Notes: generated by a model not told the origin, from the letters alone. A DNA stretch of 64,000 nt from Ectopseudomonas chengduensis (GCF_015712065.1 NZ_JACFYZ010000001.1:744001-808000); one strand, 5' to 3'; numbered from the stretch's first letter, positions 18,693-27,440 are shown. A program made the numbers and translations.

Positions 18693-19483
18693 GATTTGTC
18701 CTTGTTCAGACGGTTGGCTGCCCAGGTCATCAGCAGCACGAACATGAAATAGGAGATCACCAGGGCGCTGGTGAAGTGGCCGCTGTCGTTACGCATGTTG
18801 TACAGGTACACCTGCAGCGTCTCGTAGCGGCTGCCCACCAGCAGGTTGGCGAAGACGAATTCGCCGAACAGGAAGCTGAAGGACAGGAACACCGAAACCA
18901 TCAAACCCTTGCGCAGATTCGGCAGCACCACCATGAAGGCCGCGCGCCAGGTGCTGGCGCCGAGCAGGTGGGCGGCGTCCATCAGGTCGCGCAGGTTGAT
19001 CGCCTGCAAATTGTTGGTGATGGCCCGGTACATGAAGGGCAGGGCGATGGTGAAGTAGCAGCCGATCAGTATCCATGGCGTACCGAGGATCGGCAGCGGG
19101 CCGGATGCGAACAGCTGCATCAGGCCGACCGAGGACACCACCGGCGGAATGGCGAACGGCAGCAGGATCAGCACGTTCATCACGCCGTCGAGCTTGGGGA
19201 AGTGGTAGTTGACCACGAACAGCAGCGGCAGGATCAGCAGCAGTGCCAGCGCCAGGGCGCCGAAGCAGACCAGCAGCGAGCGGCCGAAGGCGGCGAGAAA
19301 GCGTGCATCGCTCCACAGCGCCACGTACCACTTGAAGGTGAAACCGCTGGGCAGGATGGTCGCCGACCAACTGGTGGACAGCGAATAGACCAGGGTGCCG
19401 AGCAGCGGCAGCAGCAGGATCAGAAACAGCAGGTAGACCACCAGTTGGTGGAACAGCGGCGAGCGTTTTTCAGCGGGTGACAT
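18689..19483 (-). CDS. ABC transporter permease (2 of 2)
   Basis: The 264-residue inner-membrane protein has about six hydrophobic helices and a BPD_transp_1 domain; the EAA-type loop is visible around DAAHLLGASTWRAAFMVVLPNLRKG. It overlaps the first permease gene by 14 bases and the ATPase gene by four, so all three are translated together. Confidence 0.9.
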   Translation of the reverse strand: MSPAEKRSPLFHQLVVYLLFLILLLPLLGTLVYSLSTSWSATILPSGFTFKWYVALWSDARFLAAFGRSLLVCFGALALALLLILPLLFVVNYHFPKLDGVMNVLILLPFAIPPVVSSVGLMQLFASGPLPILGTPWILIGCYFTIALPFMYRAITNNLQAINLRDLMDAAHLLGASTWRAAFMVVLPNLRKGLMVSVFLSFSFLFGEFVFANLLVGSRYETLQVYLYNMRNDSGHFTSALVISYFMFVLLMTWAANRLNKDKS

Positions 19484-20312
19484 GGTAGCTCCGGCGCAGC
19501 AGCCATTGGTGGACGATGGTGATCAGGGTCATCAGGCCGACCAGCACCATGGCCAGCGCGCTGGCCATGTTCGGGTCGAGGAAGATGTCGCCGGAAACCA
19601 TCGCCGCGATACGGATCGGCAGGATGTTGAAGTTGCCAGTGGTCAGCGCATACACCGTGGCATAGGCGCCCAGGGCGTTGGCCAGGAGGATGACGAAGGT
19701 ACCGAGCAGCGCCGGGGTCAGCACCGGCAGGCCGATATACCGCCAGAACTGCCAGGTGCTGGCGCCGAGCAGTTCGGCCGACTCGCGCCAGTCTTCGCGT
19801 AGGGCGTCGAAGGCCGGATAGAGCAGCAATACGCCGAGGGGAATCTGGAAGTAGGTGTAAAGGACGATCAGGCCGGTCTTGGAGTAGAGGTTGAAGTCCT
19901 CGATCACCCCCATCTGCTTGAGCAGGATGGTCAGCGCGCCGTTGAAGCCGAGCAGGATGATGAAGGCAAAGGCCAGCGGCACCCCGGAGAAATTGCTGGT
20001 CATGTTGGAGAAGGCCATGACGAAATCGCGCAGGCGGCTGCTGACCTGGCGCAGCGAATAGCTGCCGATGATGGCGATGACGATGCCGAACAGGCTCGAC
20101 CAGAAGGCCACCTCCAGGCTGTGGCGCATGGCCTGGCGGTAGAACGCCGAGGAGAAGGCCTGCTGGAAGTTGCCCAGGCCCCAGCCTTCGGCGGTGTTCA
20201 GGCTGTTGCTCGCCACCCAGGACAACGGTGCGATCTGGAAGGCGAAGAAGAACAGGGCGAAGGGTACCAGGCACAGCAGTGCCCAGCCCTTGCTGGAAAT
20301 GGTGGACTTCAT
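19470..20312 (-). CDS. ABC transporter permease (1 of 2)
   Basis: The 280-residue inner-membrane protein has about six helices and the EAA-type loop ESAELLGASTWQFWRYIGLP. ATG 20312 overlaps the stop of the phosphodiesterase gene by four bases. It pairs with the second permease as the membrane channel of a spermidine/iron/phosphonate-type importer. Confidence 0.9.
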   Translation of the reverse strand: MKSTISSKGWALLCLVPFALFFFAFQIAPLSWVASNSLNTAEGWGLGNFQQAFSSAFYRQAMRHSLEVAFWSSLFGIVIAIIGSYSLRQVSSRLRDFVMAFSNMTSNFSGVPLAFAFIILLGFNGALTILLKQMGVIEDFNLYSKTGLIVLYTYFQIPLGVLLLYPAFDALREDWRESAELLGASTWQFWRYIGLPVLTPALLGTFVILLANALGAYATVYALTTGNFNILPIRIAAMVSGDIFLDPNMASALAMVLVGLMTLITIVHQWLLRRSYHVTR

Positions 20313-21115
20313 GCAAGCAGCTCCCTGCACCAGGGTTTGTCGTGGGCCGCGCCGAGTAGCTGGCAGATGGTGCCGCACAGCTCGGTCTGTTGTGGGCGGG
20401 CTGCAGGATCGAGGCTGAACGCGCTGCCGAGAACGATCAGCGGCACTTCGCGCTCTTCCGGCAGCACGCCGTTATGGCTGCGGTCGTTGTTCATGCCGTG
20501 GTCGGCGGTCACCAGGATCTGGTAACCGGCGTCGAGCCAGGTCTGGATGTATTCGGCCAGCAGCACGTCGGCCATGCGCGCGGCGTTGCGGTACTGCGAA
20601 CTGTCGAGACCGTGCTTATGGCCGGCGTCGTCGATGTTCATCGGGTGCACCAGCAGCAGGTTGGGGCTGTGACGCTGGCGCAGGCTGTCGGCATCGGCGA
20701 ACAGGTGCGAATCCGGGTAATGGTCGGCGTAATAGAAATGGCCGTGCTGGATCGGTAGTGACTCATCGCTGGTGTGGCGGTCGCGGGCGGCCTGGAAGGG
20801 GGCGCGGTTATACAGCTCGCTGACCCAGTTATAGGCCGCAGCGGCGGTACTCAGGCCGCCGTCACGGGCGTAGTGGAAGATGCTGCGCTGATTCGACAGG
20901 CGCACCACATCGTTATTGACGATGCCGCTGTCGATGGGCGCCACGCCGGTGAGGATGCATTCGTAGAGCGGGCGGGACAGTGCCGGTAGTGCGCAGTCCA
21001 GCTTGTATAGCGCGGCGCGCCCGGCCTGGCAGTAAGCCAACAGGTGGCCCAGCGCATGCTGGGCCACCTGATAGCTCAGGCCATCCAGTACCACCAGGAT
21101 GACGTTGTGCTTCAT
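20309..21115 (-). CDS. Alkaline-phosphatase-superfamily phosphodiesterase
   Basis: The 268-residue protein belongs to the nucleotide pyrophosphatase/phosphodiesterase branch of the alkaline phosphatase superfamily. Metal-binding motifs are visible: VVLDGLSY at the N-terminus, DDAGHKHG, and TADHGMNND. There is no signal peptide, so it should be cytoplasmic, unlike most NPPs. It lies between the binding-protein and permease genes and overlaps the latter by four bases. I infer that it cleaves an imported phosphodiester or phosphonate compound. The substrate is unknown. Confidence 0.82.
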   Translation of the reverse strand: MKHNVILVVLDGLSYQVAQHALGHLLAYCQAGRAALYKLDCALPALSRPLYECILTGVAPIDSGIVNNDVVRLSNQRSIFHYARDGGLSTAAAAYNWVSELYNRAPFQAARDRHTSDESLPIQHGHFYYADHYPDSHLFADADSLRQRHSPNLLLVHPMNIDDAGHKHGLDSSQYRNAARMADVLLAEYIQTWLDAGYQILVTADHGMNNDRSHNGVLPEEREVPLIVLGSAFSLDPAARPQQTELCGTICQLLGAAHDKPWCRELLA

Positions 21116-21134
21116 GGATTTCTCTCGTTCGGTC

Positions 21135-21194
21135 GTAGCCCGGATGCAATCCGGGGGCGTACTTGGCGAATGCCCCGGATTTCATCCGGGCTAC
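21135..21194. repeat. REP-type palindrome (GTAGCCCGG family)
   Basis: GTAGCCCGGATGCAATCCGG pairs with CCGGATTTCATCCGGGCTAC around a short spacer. It lies inside the import operon, between the binding-protein gene and the phosphodiesterase gene, where a hairpin could stabilise the upstream transcript. A second copy is at 32462-32518. Confidence 0.8.
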
Positions 21195-21217
21195 GGATCA
21201 ATGGTGTCGCGCCTGCA

Positions 21218-22276
21218 TCAATTCATATTGATGATCACGTGCTCCTGCCACAGGCGCGGCAGGGCCTTGGAAGTCGCCTCCCAGGCAGCGGCATCCTTGA
21301 TCGGCTGGACCTTGGCGTACTGCTCTTGCGGCAGCAGCTTGGCCTGCACCTCGGCCGGCAGTTCGATGTGCTCGGCGCGGATCGGGCGGGCGTTACCCTT
21401 GGCCAGGTTGATCTGCCCGGCGTCGCTCAAGATGTATTCGCGGGTCAACTTGGCGGCGTTGGGGTTCTTCGCCCACTTGTTGATGATGGTGCTGTAGCCG
21501 GAGATCACCGAACCGTCGGACGGGATCAGCACCTCGAAGCGCTCGGGGTCGATCTGGTCGCGGTAGGACAGGCCGTTGAAGTCCCAGACGATGCCGACTT
21601 CCACTTCACCCTTTTCCAGGGTCTGGATGGTCGGGTTGGCCAGCGACAGGCGACGCTGCTTGGCCAGTTCGCCGTAGAAATCCAGCGCCGGTTGCACGTT
21701 GCTCTCGTTGCCGCCCATGGCGATGGCAGCGGCCAGTACGCCGTTCACGGCTTGCGCAGCGGTGCTCACGTCACCGGCAGAGACCTTGTAGGTGCCGGTC
21801 TTGAGGTCGGCCCAGGAGCGTGGAATGTCCTTGACCAGTTGCTTGTTGACGATGAAGGCGATGGAGCCGGTGTAGGCCAGCATCCAGTGACCGTCCTGGT
21901 CCTTGGCCCAATCCGGAATCTGCGCCCAGGTGCTCGGTTTGTACGGCTGGGTCACGCCTTGCTGTACGGCGATGGGGCCGAAGGCGGCGCCGACGTCACC
22001 GATATCGGCGGTGGCGTTTTCCTTTTCGGCGGCGAACTTGGCGATTTCCTGCGCCGAGCTCATGTCGGTGTCCTGATGCTTGAGGCCGTAGAGGCGCGCC
22101 AGATCCGCCCAGGTGTCTTTCCAGTTGGCCCAGCTGTCGGGCATACCCACGCTATTCACCGCGCCCTCGGCGCGTGCAGCCTGTTCCAGTGCCTGCAAGT
22201 CGGTGCCTTCGGCCATGGCGGAGGTCGCCAGGGCGATGGCCGAACCCATCAGTGAAGCCAGCAGCAGTTGTTTCAT
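21218..22276 (-). CDS. ABC transporter periplasmic substrate-binding protein
   Basis: The 352-residue protein begins with a Sec signal peptide (first 22 residues, ending SAMA) and is an extracellular solute-binding protein of the PotD/AfuA type. It is the first gene of the operon that continues, after a 100-bp REP-containing gap, with a phosphodiesterase, two permeases, an ATPase and a HAD phosphatase. Phosphonate (2-aminoethylphosphonate) transporters have the same gene set, but the substrate cannot be fixed from sequence. Confidence 0.9.
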   Translation of the reverse strand: MKQLLLASLMGSAIALATSAMAEGTDLQALEQAARAEGAVNSVGMPDSWANWKDTWADLARLYGLKHQDTDMSSAQEIAKFAAEKENATADIGDVGAAFGPIAVQQGVTQPYKPSTWAQIPDWAKDQDGHWMLAYTGSIAFIVNKQLVKDIPRSWADLKTGTYKVSAGDVSTAAQAVNGVLAAAIAMGGNESNVQPALDFYGELAKQRRLSLANPTIQTLEKGEVEVGIVWDFNGLSYRDQIDPERFEVLIPSDGSVISGYSTIINKWAKNPNAAKLTREYILSDAGQINLAKGNARPIRAEHIELPAEVQAKLLPQEQYAKVQPIKDAAAWEATSKALPRLWQEHVIINMN

Positions 22277-22302
22277 TGGAAACTCCTTTGCAGTGAGAGT
22301 GT

Positions 22303-22314
22303 TGGTCTAGATCA
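22303..22314. promoter_or_regulatory. HutC/GntR-type operator upstream of the binding-protein gene
   Basis: TGGTCTAGATCA is one base from the perfect palindrome TGGTCTAGACCA used by HutC-subfamily (UTRA) GntR regulators. It lies 27 bp upstream of the first gene of the import operon. Confidence 0.5.
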
Positions 22315-22503
22315 GCAATACCCGAGCCAATCTAAGCGCCTTCGATGACAGTTTTATGTCCGGCCACGGCTGGCAGATGTCTAGGTGCAGTCAGCTGGCG
22401 CGCTCATCAAGCGTAGACCATGGATAAGTAGCTGATTTCGCGGGCCGTGAGCGGATGTGACAGTGGCATGCGGCGTGCTTGCAGCATGGCTGTCATCTAT
22501 CAG

Positions 22504-22577
22504 TCATCTAGACTGCCTAGTCTTGTAACCCGTCTGAGCAAGTGACTTTTGCCCTGTCATGGGGCTGGACTAGTCCA
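22504..22577. promoter_or_regulatory. Palindromic operators upstream of the GntR gene
   Basis: Two dyads precede the regulator: AGACT-gcct-AGTCT at 22510-22523, overlapping a TCTAGAC core, and the perfect 12-bp palindrome TGGACTAGTCCA at 22566-22577, which lies 16 bp before the start codon. They fit autoregulation by the adjacent UTRA regulator. The rest of the divergent 316-bp space (22315-22503) shows no gene. Confidence 0.45.
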
Positions 22578-22592
22578 AAAGGGGAAATTTTG

Positions 22593-23309
22593 ATGCGCGA
22601 AGAAGCGCCACGGGCCGTCACCATCATCTGCCGCGCGTTGCAGGAGCAGATCGACCGGGGCCTGTTGCCCTCCGGCAGTAAGTTGCCGGCCGAGCGCAAG
22701 CTCAGTGAGTTGTTCGATACCACGCGCATCACCCTGCGCGAGGCGCTCGGCCAGTTGGAGGCGCAGGGGCTGGTCTATCGCGAGGAGCGTCGTGGCTGGT
22801 TCGTTTCGCCGCAACGGGTGGCCTACAACCCTCTGGTACGTACCCACTTCCACGCCATGGTCGCCGAGCAGGGGCGGGTACCGGCTACCGAGGTCCTGAG
22901 TGCGCGCTTGATGCCGGCCAGCGCGCAGATCTGTCAGGTGCTGGAGCTGCCGGCGCTGTCGAGCGTCTATCAGGTGTGCCGCGTGCGGCGCATCGACGGG
23001 CGCCTGGTGCTATATGTCGAGCACTACCTGAATCCGGCCTACTTCCCCGGCATTCTCGAGTTCGACCTGACGCGCTCGCTGACCGACCTGTATGCCAGCG
23101 AGTACGGCATTCACTACGGTCGCGTGCGCTTCGACATGGTACCCACCGCGCTGCACGCCGAAGCCGCGGCCAGTCTCAAGGTGGCGCCCGGCAGCCCGGC
23201 GCTGCGCATCACCCGGGTCAATCGCGATCAGCACGGGCGGATCATCGACTGCGACCTGGAGTTCTGGCGCCACGACGCCATTCACGTCAGCGTCGAAGTC
23301 CCTGAGTAG
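22593..23309 (+). CDS. GntR-family regulator with UTRA domain
   Basis: The 238-residue protein has an N-terminal GntR winged helix (about 5-70; LPAERKLSELFDTTRITLREALGQLEAQGLVYREERRGWFV is its span) and a C-terminal UTRA effector domain of the HutC subfamily (about 90-235). AAAAGGGGAAA precedes the ATG at 22593. It is divergent from the import operon, and TGGTCTAGAC-like palindromes sit before both transcription units, so it is the likely local repressor. It resembles PhnR-type regulators of phosphonate uptake, but this is inference. Confidence 0.85.
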   Translation: MREEAPRAVTIICRALQEQIDRGLLPSGSKLPAERKLSELFDTTRITLREALGQLEAQGLVYREERRGWFVSPQRVAYNPLVRTHFHAMVAEQGRVPATEVLSARLMPASAQICQVLELPALSSVYQVCRVRRIDGRLVLYVEHYLNPAYFPGILEFDLTRSLTDLYASEYGIHYGRVRFDMVPTALHAEAAASLKVAPGSPALRITRVNRDQHGRIIDCDLEFWRHDAIHVSVEVPE

Positions 23310-23399
23310 AGTGCGCTGCGCGCACCGAGGTCGCCGGCAGACTGTGAATCGCCGGTGCGCAAGGACTACGGAGAGGCTGATGCGCACGGCGCACCCTAC
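23306..23399. repeat. GTGCGC-type inverted repeat
   Basis: GTAGAGTGCGCTGCGCGCAC at the left end and GTGCGCACGG-type sequence ending in GCACCCTAC at the right end form an imperfect inverted repeat that starts at the GntR stop codon. It is related to the elements at 16921-17045 and 29294-29313. Confidence 0.5.
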
Positions 23400-23497
23400 C
23401 GTTCGTCGGCTTCTGTGATGTTTTTGCGGCCAATGTCGAAATGCGCTCGCCGCGTTCGACTATCCAGTACCCACCTACCAAGGAACTGGAGCGCGCC

Positions 23498-23872
23498 ATG
23501 AAATACCTCTGCCTCGTCTACGCCAACGAACAGGAGCTGCACAGCTCCCCCGACAGCCCGCATGACAGCGAGTGCTTCGCCTACGCCAATGCAGTACAGG
23601 AGAGCGGGCGCATGCTCGCCGCCGAGGCACTGCAATCGGTGCAGACCGCCACCACCGTGCGCATGCGCGGCGGCAAGCTGGCGATCACCGACGGCCCCTT
23701 CGCCGAAACCAAGGAGCAACTGGCCGGCTTCTATCTGGTGGAGGCGCGCGACCTCAACGAGGCCATCCAGCTCGCCGGGCACATCCCCGCCGCCCGTGTC
23801 GGCTGCGTGGAGGTGCGCCCGGTGCGCGAGCTGGATATCCAGCCGGCGCAGCTGCAGGCCGGCCAGCACTGA
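23498..23872 (+). CDS. YciI-like DGPF-domain protein
   Basis: The 124-residue protein has the DGPF/YCII fold with the namesake motif ITDGPFAETKEQ at about residue 67. Such proteins often sit in small stress or sigma-factor-linked clusters, and their reaction is mostly unknown. ATG 23498 follows GGAACTGGAG; the frame is open further upstream. It is the first of three genes (DGPF, DUF899, SnoaL-like) read in the same direction with short gaps. Confidence 0.8.
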   Translation: MKYLCLVYANEQELHSSPDSPHDSECFAYANAVQESGRMLAAEALQSVQTATTVRMRGGKLAITDGPFAETKEQLAGFYLVEARDLNEAIQLAGHIPAARVGCVEVRPVRELDIQPAQLQAGQH

Positions 23873-23905
23873 GCCGGCAAGGCTCGATCAACCGGGAGAA
23901 CCGCT

Positions 23906-24688
23906 ATGGATCGCCGCTATGTCCCCGAGGTCGCCACGCGTGAGCAATGGCTGGCCGCTCGCAAGGCGCTGCTCGAGCAGGAAAAGGCGCTGACCCGCCA
24001 ACGTGACGCGCTCAACCGCGCCCGCCGTGCCCTGCCCATGGTGCTGGTGGAAGAGGATTACCGCTTCGACGGCCCGCAGGGCGAAGTCGGTCTGGAGGCG
24101 CTGTTCCACGGGCGCAGCCAGCTGATCGTCTACCACTTCATGTACCACATGGATCGCGGCGAGGGCTGCGACGGCTGTTCCTGTCTGGTGGACAACATCG
24201 GCCACCAGTCCCACCTGCATGCTCGCGACACCAATCTGGTGCTGGTCTCGCGCGCGCCCTTGGCCGATCTCGAGGCCTTCAAGCGGCGCATGGGTTGGAC
24301 CCTGCCCTGGTACAGCTCCTACGGCAGCCGCTTCAACTACGACTACCACGCCACCACCGACGAGCAGGTCGCGCCGGTCGAATACAACTACCGCGACAAG
24401 GACGAACTGCAGCGCCTGGGCCTGACCTATCACATCCAGGGCGAGCAGCCCGGTGTCAGCGTGTTCCTGCGTGACGGCGGGCGGATCTACCACACCTATT
24501 CCTGTTATGGCCGAGGGCTGGAAATGCTGATGAGCAGTTTCCATTTCCTCGACTTCACGCCTTTTGGCCGCGGCGAGGGTTGGGATGGTATGCCCGATCT
24601 GGACGGCAAGGGGCTCAACTGGACGCGCCTGCACGACGAGTACGAACAGACCGCGCCCACCCACGACTGCTGCGGCCACAAGGCCTGA
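23906..24688 (+). CDS. DUF899 thioredoxin-like protein
   Basis: The 260-residue product matches DUF899, a thioredoxin-fold family without an assigned reaction. It carries a CDGCSC cysteine cluster at about residues 90-95, TLPWYSSYGSRFNYDY typical of the family and a CC pair near the C-terminus. ATG 23906 follows GGGAGAA. It lies 33 bp after the DGPF gene, so the two are probably in an operon. No signal peptide is present. Confidence 0.82.
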   Translation: MDRRYVPEVATREQWLAARKALLEQEKALTRQRDALNRARRALPMVLVEEDYRFDGPQGEVGLEALFHGRSQLIVYHFMYHMDRGEGCDGCSCLVDNIGHQSHLHARDTNLVLVSRAPLADLEAFKRRMGWTLPWYSSYGSRFNYDYHATTDEQVAPVEYNYRDKDELQRLGLTYHIQGEQPGVSVFLRDGGRIYHTYSCYGRGLEMLMSSFHFLDFTPFGRGEGWDGMPDLDGKGLNWTRLHDEYEQTAPTHDCCGHKA

Positions 24689-24710
24689 ACCTCAGCGAAG
24701 GAGAAACGAC

Positions 24711-25133
24711 ATGAGTCAGCACGAACTGCAAGATGCCCTGAACGACTGGACCGAAGCCTGCCGCAGCAAGGACGTGGCGCGCATCATGAGTCACTACGTC
24801 GAGGACGTGGTGTCCTACGATGCCATCGGCCCGTTGCGTTTTCAGGGGCGCCCGGCGTACCAGGCGCATTGGCAGGCCTGTATGGAGATGTGCAGTGGCC
24901 CGGGGATGTTCGAACCGCACGAGCCGACCTTCACCGCCAGCGGCGATCTGGGCGTGACCCATTACCTGCTGCATTGCGGCGGCAGCAATGAAAAGGGCGA
25001 GCTGGAGACCTGCTGGATGCGCGTGACCCAGTGCCTGCGCCGCCAGGGCGGCCGCTGGCTGATCTTCCACGAGCATTTCTCTGCGCCGAGCGACATGGAA
25101 AGCGGCAAGGCGCTGTTCGACCTGCAGCCCTAA
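24711..25133 (+). CDS. SnoaL-like / nuclear-transport-factor-2-fold protein
   Basis: The 140-residue product has the SnoaL or ketosteroid-isomerase-like fold pattern (ALNDWTEACRSKDVARIMSHY, then FQGRPAYQAHWQ, then a C-terminal strand WLIFHEHFSAP). GAAGGAGAA precedes the ATG. It is the third gene of the small cluster with the DGPF and DUF899 genes. The substrate is unknown. Confidence 0.75.
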   Translation: MSQHELQDALNDWTEACRSKDVARIMSHYVEDVVSYDAIGPLRFQGRPAYQAHWQACMEMCSGPGMFEPHEPTFTASGDLGVTHYLLHCGGSNEKGELETCWMRVTQCLRRQGGRWLIFHEHFSAPSDMESGKALFDLQP

Positions 25134-25176
25134 CGGGTAGGAGCTGTGCGATGGTCTGGTGCGTACCAGACCATCC

Positions 25177-26127
25177 TCAGCGCGCGACCAGTTCCAGCAT
25201 GCGTTGCGCTTGCTGGCGTACGGCCTCACGCAACTCGACCGGCTGTTCGATGGTGAAGTCGAAGGGCAGGCGTAGCAGCAGGCGAGCGAACCAGGTCGGG
25301 CTGTCGGTGCTGGTGGTCAGGCGCACGCTGTTGCCTTCGGGCATCAGCAGACCGGCGTTGTGCCCGAGTTCGGCGATGGCATCGGCGAGGTCGGTGTGCA
25401 GCTGGATACTCACCGGGTAGGCTCGTGGCAGGGTGGCGATGCTGGTATTGAGGTGGGCGGCGGCATCGAAGGCTTCCGGCCGCTCGAAGTGGCTCTCCAG
25501 GGCGCGCACTTCGCGCAGCCGATCCAGACGGAAGGAACGCACCGCCTGGCGCAGGTGGCAGTAGCCGCTCAGGTACCAGAAGCCCTGGCGGAACACCAAA
25601 CCGTAGGGATCGACCTCGCGCTCGCTGCATTGGCCCTGATCGCTGCAATAGCTCACCCGCACCTGACGGCGCGCCTCGGCGGCGGCGGCGAGTTCGGCCA
25701 GCAGTTGCTGGTCGCCATTGGCGCGGCTGCGCGGCAGATCCAGAATGGCGCTCTGGCTCAGGGCGCGCACCCGCTGCTGCAGCCCCTTGGGCATTACCCG
25801 CTCCAGCTTGGCGCGGGCACTGGCCACCGCCACGGCGGTTTCTGCCAGGCCCAGATTGGCCGTCGCCAGCAGGCCCAGCGCCACCGCCTGAGCTTCCTCA
25901 GCCGTGAACATCAAGGGCGGCAGCTTGAAACCGGCCACCAGGCGGTAACCGCCATGCCGGCCGCGCTCGCTGGTCACCGGAATCCCCAGGTCTTCCAGGT
26001 GGCGGATGTAACGGCGCAGCGTGCGGCCGTCCACCTCGAGGCGCTCGGCCAGTTCGCGGCCGCTGAGCTGGCCATGGCTTTGCAGCAGCTCCAGCAGGGC
26101 GAGCACGCGGGTGGTGGGGCTGTTCAT
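25177..26127 (-). CDS. YafY-type HTH / WYL-domain transcriptional regulator
   Basis: The 316-residue protein has an N-terminal HTH_11 winged helix (about 5-60; SGRELAERLEVDGRTLRRYIRHLE), a WYL domain (about 130-205; YGLVFRQGFWYLSGYC) and a C-terminal WCX extension. WYL domains sense ligands, often nucleic-acid-related. It is convergent with the DGPF-DUF899-SnoaL cluster and divergent from the GST gene, either of which could be its target. ATG 26127 is chosen as the family-like start. Confidence 0.85.
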   Translation of the reverse strand: MNSPTTRVLALLELLQSHGQLSGRELAERLEVDGRTLRRYIRHLEDLGIPVTSERGRHGGYRLVAGFKLPPLMFTAEEAQAVALGLLATANLGLAETAVAVASARAKLERVMPKGLQQRVRALSQSAILDLPRSRANGDQQLLAELAAAAEARRQVRVSYCSDQGQCSEREVDPYGLVFRQGFWYLSGYCHLRQAVRSFRLDRLREVRALESHFERPEAFDAAAHLNTSIATLPRAYPVSIQLHTDLADAIAELGHNAGLLMPEGNSVRLTTSTDSPTWFARLLLRLPFDFTIEQPVELREAVRQQAQRMLELVAR

Positions 26128-26318
26128 GGGAATCGCAGGCTCCGTAGTGCGGCGCTGTGCGCACCGGTCAAACCCCTGGCTGTCTTGCTGCGCGCGCACT
26201 CAACAAAAACAGCGGTAGGCGATTTTATTAGGGCGGAATATAGCCTAATTGGCTCTTAGTCTGGAGGCAGGTCGACGCTAAAGGCGTGTCGGCCATCAGC
26301 AGACAAGGAGCAACCCTT

Positions 26319-27029
26319 ATGCAACCGATACTGTTCTACGGCGTTCCGCAAGGCTGTTCGTTCGGCTCGATCGTAGCCCTCGAGTGGCTCGGCCAACCTT
26401 ATCGCCTGTGCCGGGTCGAGATGCTCGAGCACCCCTGGGACCCGCTTTTCGAGCGGATCAACCCGCTCTATCAGACGCCTGCGCTGCTGCTGGAGAACGG
26501 CGAGTTCCTGAGCGAGAGCCTGGCCATTCTCCTGAACCTGGCGGCGCGGTCGGTGGATACGCCGCTGGGCCCACGCCAGGGCAGCGACGAGTTCGATGCA
26601 CTCAACCAGATGCTGTCCTACCTGGTGACCGACTTTTTCTCCGCCTTCAACCCGCTGTGGCTGGCTTATGAAAAGGCTGAGCTGGACGAGCCGCAGCGCA
26701 AGCTGTTGCGCAGCCTCGGCGCAGAACAGGTGAAGGCGGGCTGTCGTCATCTCGATCGGTTGCTCAGCGAGCGTGACTGGCTGCTGGGTCAGCGACGCAG
26801 TCTGGCGGATGCCTACCTGAGCGGTGTCGGCCGCTGGGTCGACTACCACCAGTTGTTCGATCTGCGACACGACTACCCGCATCTGGCCCGCCACCTGGCG
26901 CGGCTCGCCAACGATCCAGCGGCGCGTTTCGCTCATGCGATCGAGCAGGACATGACGGTTGAGGGCGCTGGCGGCTTCCTCGGCCATGTGGGCTTCCAAC
27001 AATTGCGCGAAGGGTTGTGCGCAGCCTGA
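26319..27029 (+). CDS. Glutathione S-transferase family protein
   Basis: The 236-residue protein has an N-terminal thioredoxin-like GST domain (PILFYGVPQGCSFGSIVALEWLG, then NPLYQTPALLLENGEFLSES as the cis-proline and glutathione-binding segment) and a helical C-terminal domain. ACAAGGAG precedes the ATG at 26319. A VOC-domain gene follows 20 bp downstream, so the two are probably an operon for detoxification of an electrophile, which remains unidentified. Confidence 0.85.
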   Translation: MQPILFYGVPQGCSFGSIVALEWLGQPYRLCRVEMLEHPWDPLFERINPLYQTPALLLENGEFLSESLAILLNLAARSVDTPLGPRQGSDEFDALNQMLSYLVTDFFSAFNPLWLAYEKAELDEPQRKLLRSLGAEQVKAGCRHLDRLLSERDWLLGQRRSLADAYLSGVGRWVDYHQLFDLRHDYPHLARHLARLANDPAARFAHAIEQDMTVEGAGGFLGHVGFQQLREGLCAA

Positions 27030-27049
27030 AAACCTATGGTGAGGTTTCG

Positions 27050-27433
27050 ATGATCGACCATCTTTGTATCACCGTGGCCAACTTTCGCCGCAGTCGCGCC
27101 TGGTATCAGGCGGCCCTGGCGCCTTTGGGCTACGAGCTGAAATACGACGGCGAGCATGGCGCGGGGTTGGCCGCCGGCTTCGGTCCGCAGGCCGAGGAGC
27201 AGGCCATGCTTTACCTGCTCAGTGCCGTCCCCGGGCGTGGTCAGTGCGAGCCGCTGGCGCATTTTTGCCTGCGTGTCGACAGCCAGGCGACAGTGCAAGC
27301 CTTTCATGCCGCGGCGCTGCAGGCCGGTGGCGAAGACAATGGCCGGCCCGGCCTGCGCGAAGAATATGGCTACTACGCCGCCTTCGTGCTTGACCCCGAT
27401 GGCTACAACGTCGAGGTGGCCTGTTACGTCTGA
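27050..27433 (+). CDS. VOC (glyoxalase/dioxygenase-fold) family protein
   Basis: The 127-residue product has the vicinal-oxygen-chelate fold with paired beta-alpha-beta modules: MIDHLCITVANFRRSRAWY at the start and AAFVLDPDGYNVEVAC at the end. Metal-ligand candidates are the first-module His (H4), a central HFCLRV and the final Glu. The reaction is not predictable. It follows the GST gene closely. Confidence 0.8.
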   Translation: MIDHLCITVANFRRSRAWYQAALAPLGYELKYDGEHGAGLAAGFGPQAEEQAMLYLLSAVPGRGQCEPLAHFCLRVDSQATVQAFHAAALQAGGEDNGRPGLREEYGYYAAFVLDPDGYNVEVACYV

Positions 27434-27440
27434 ACCTTCG

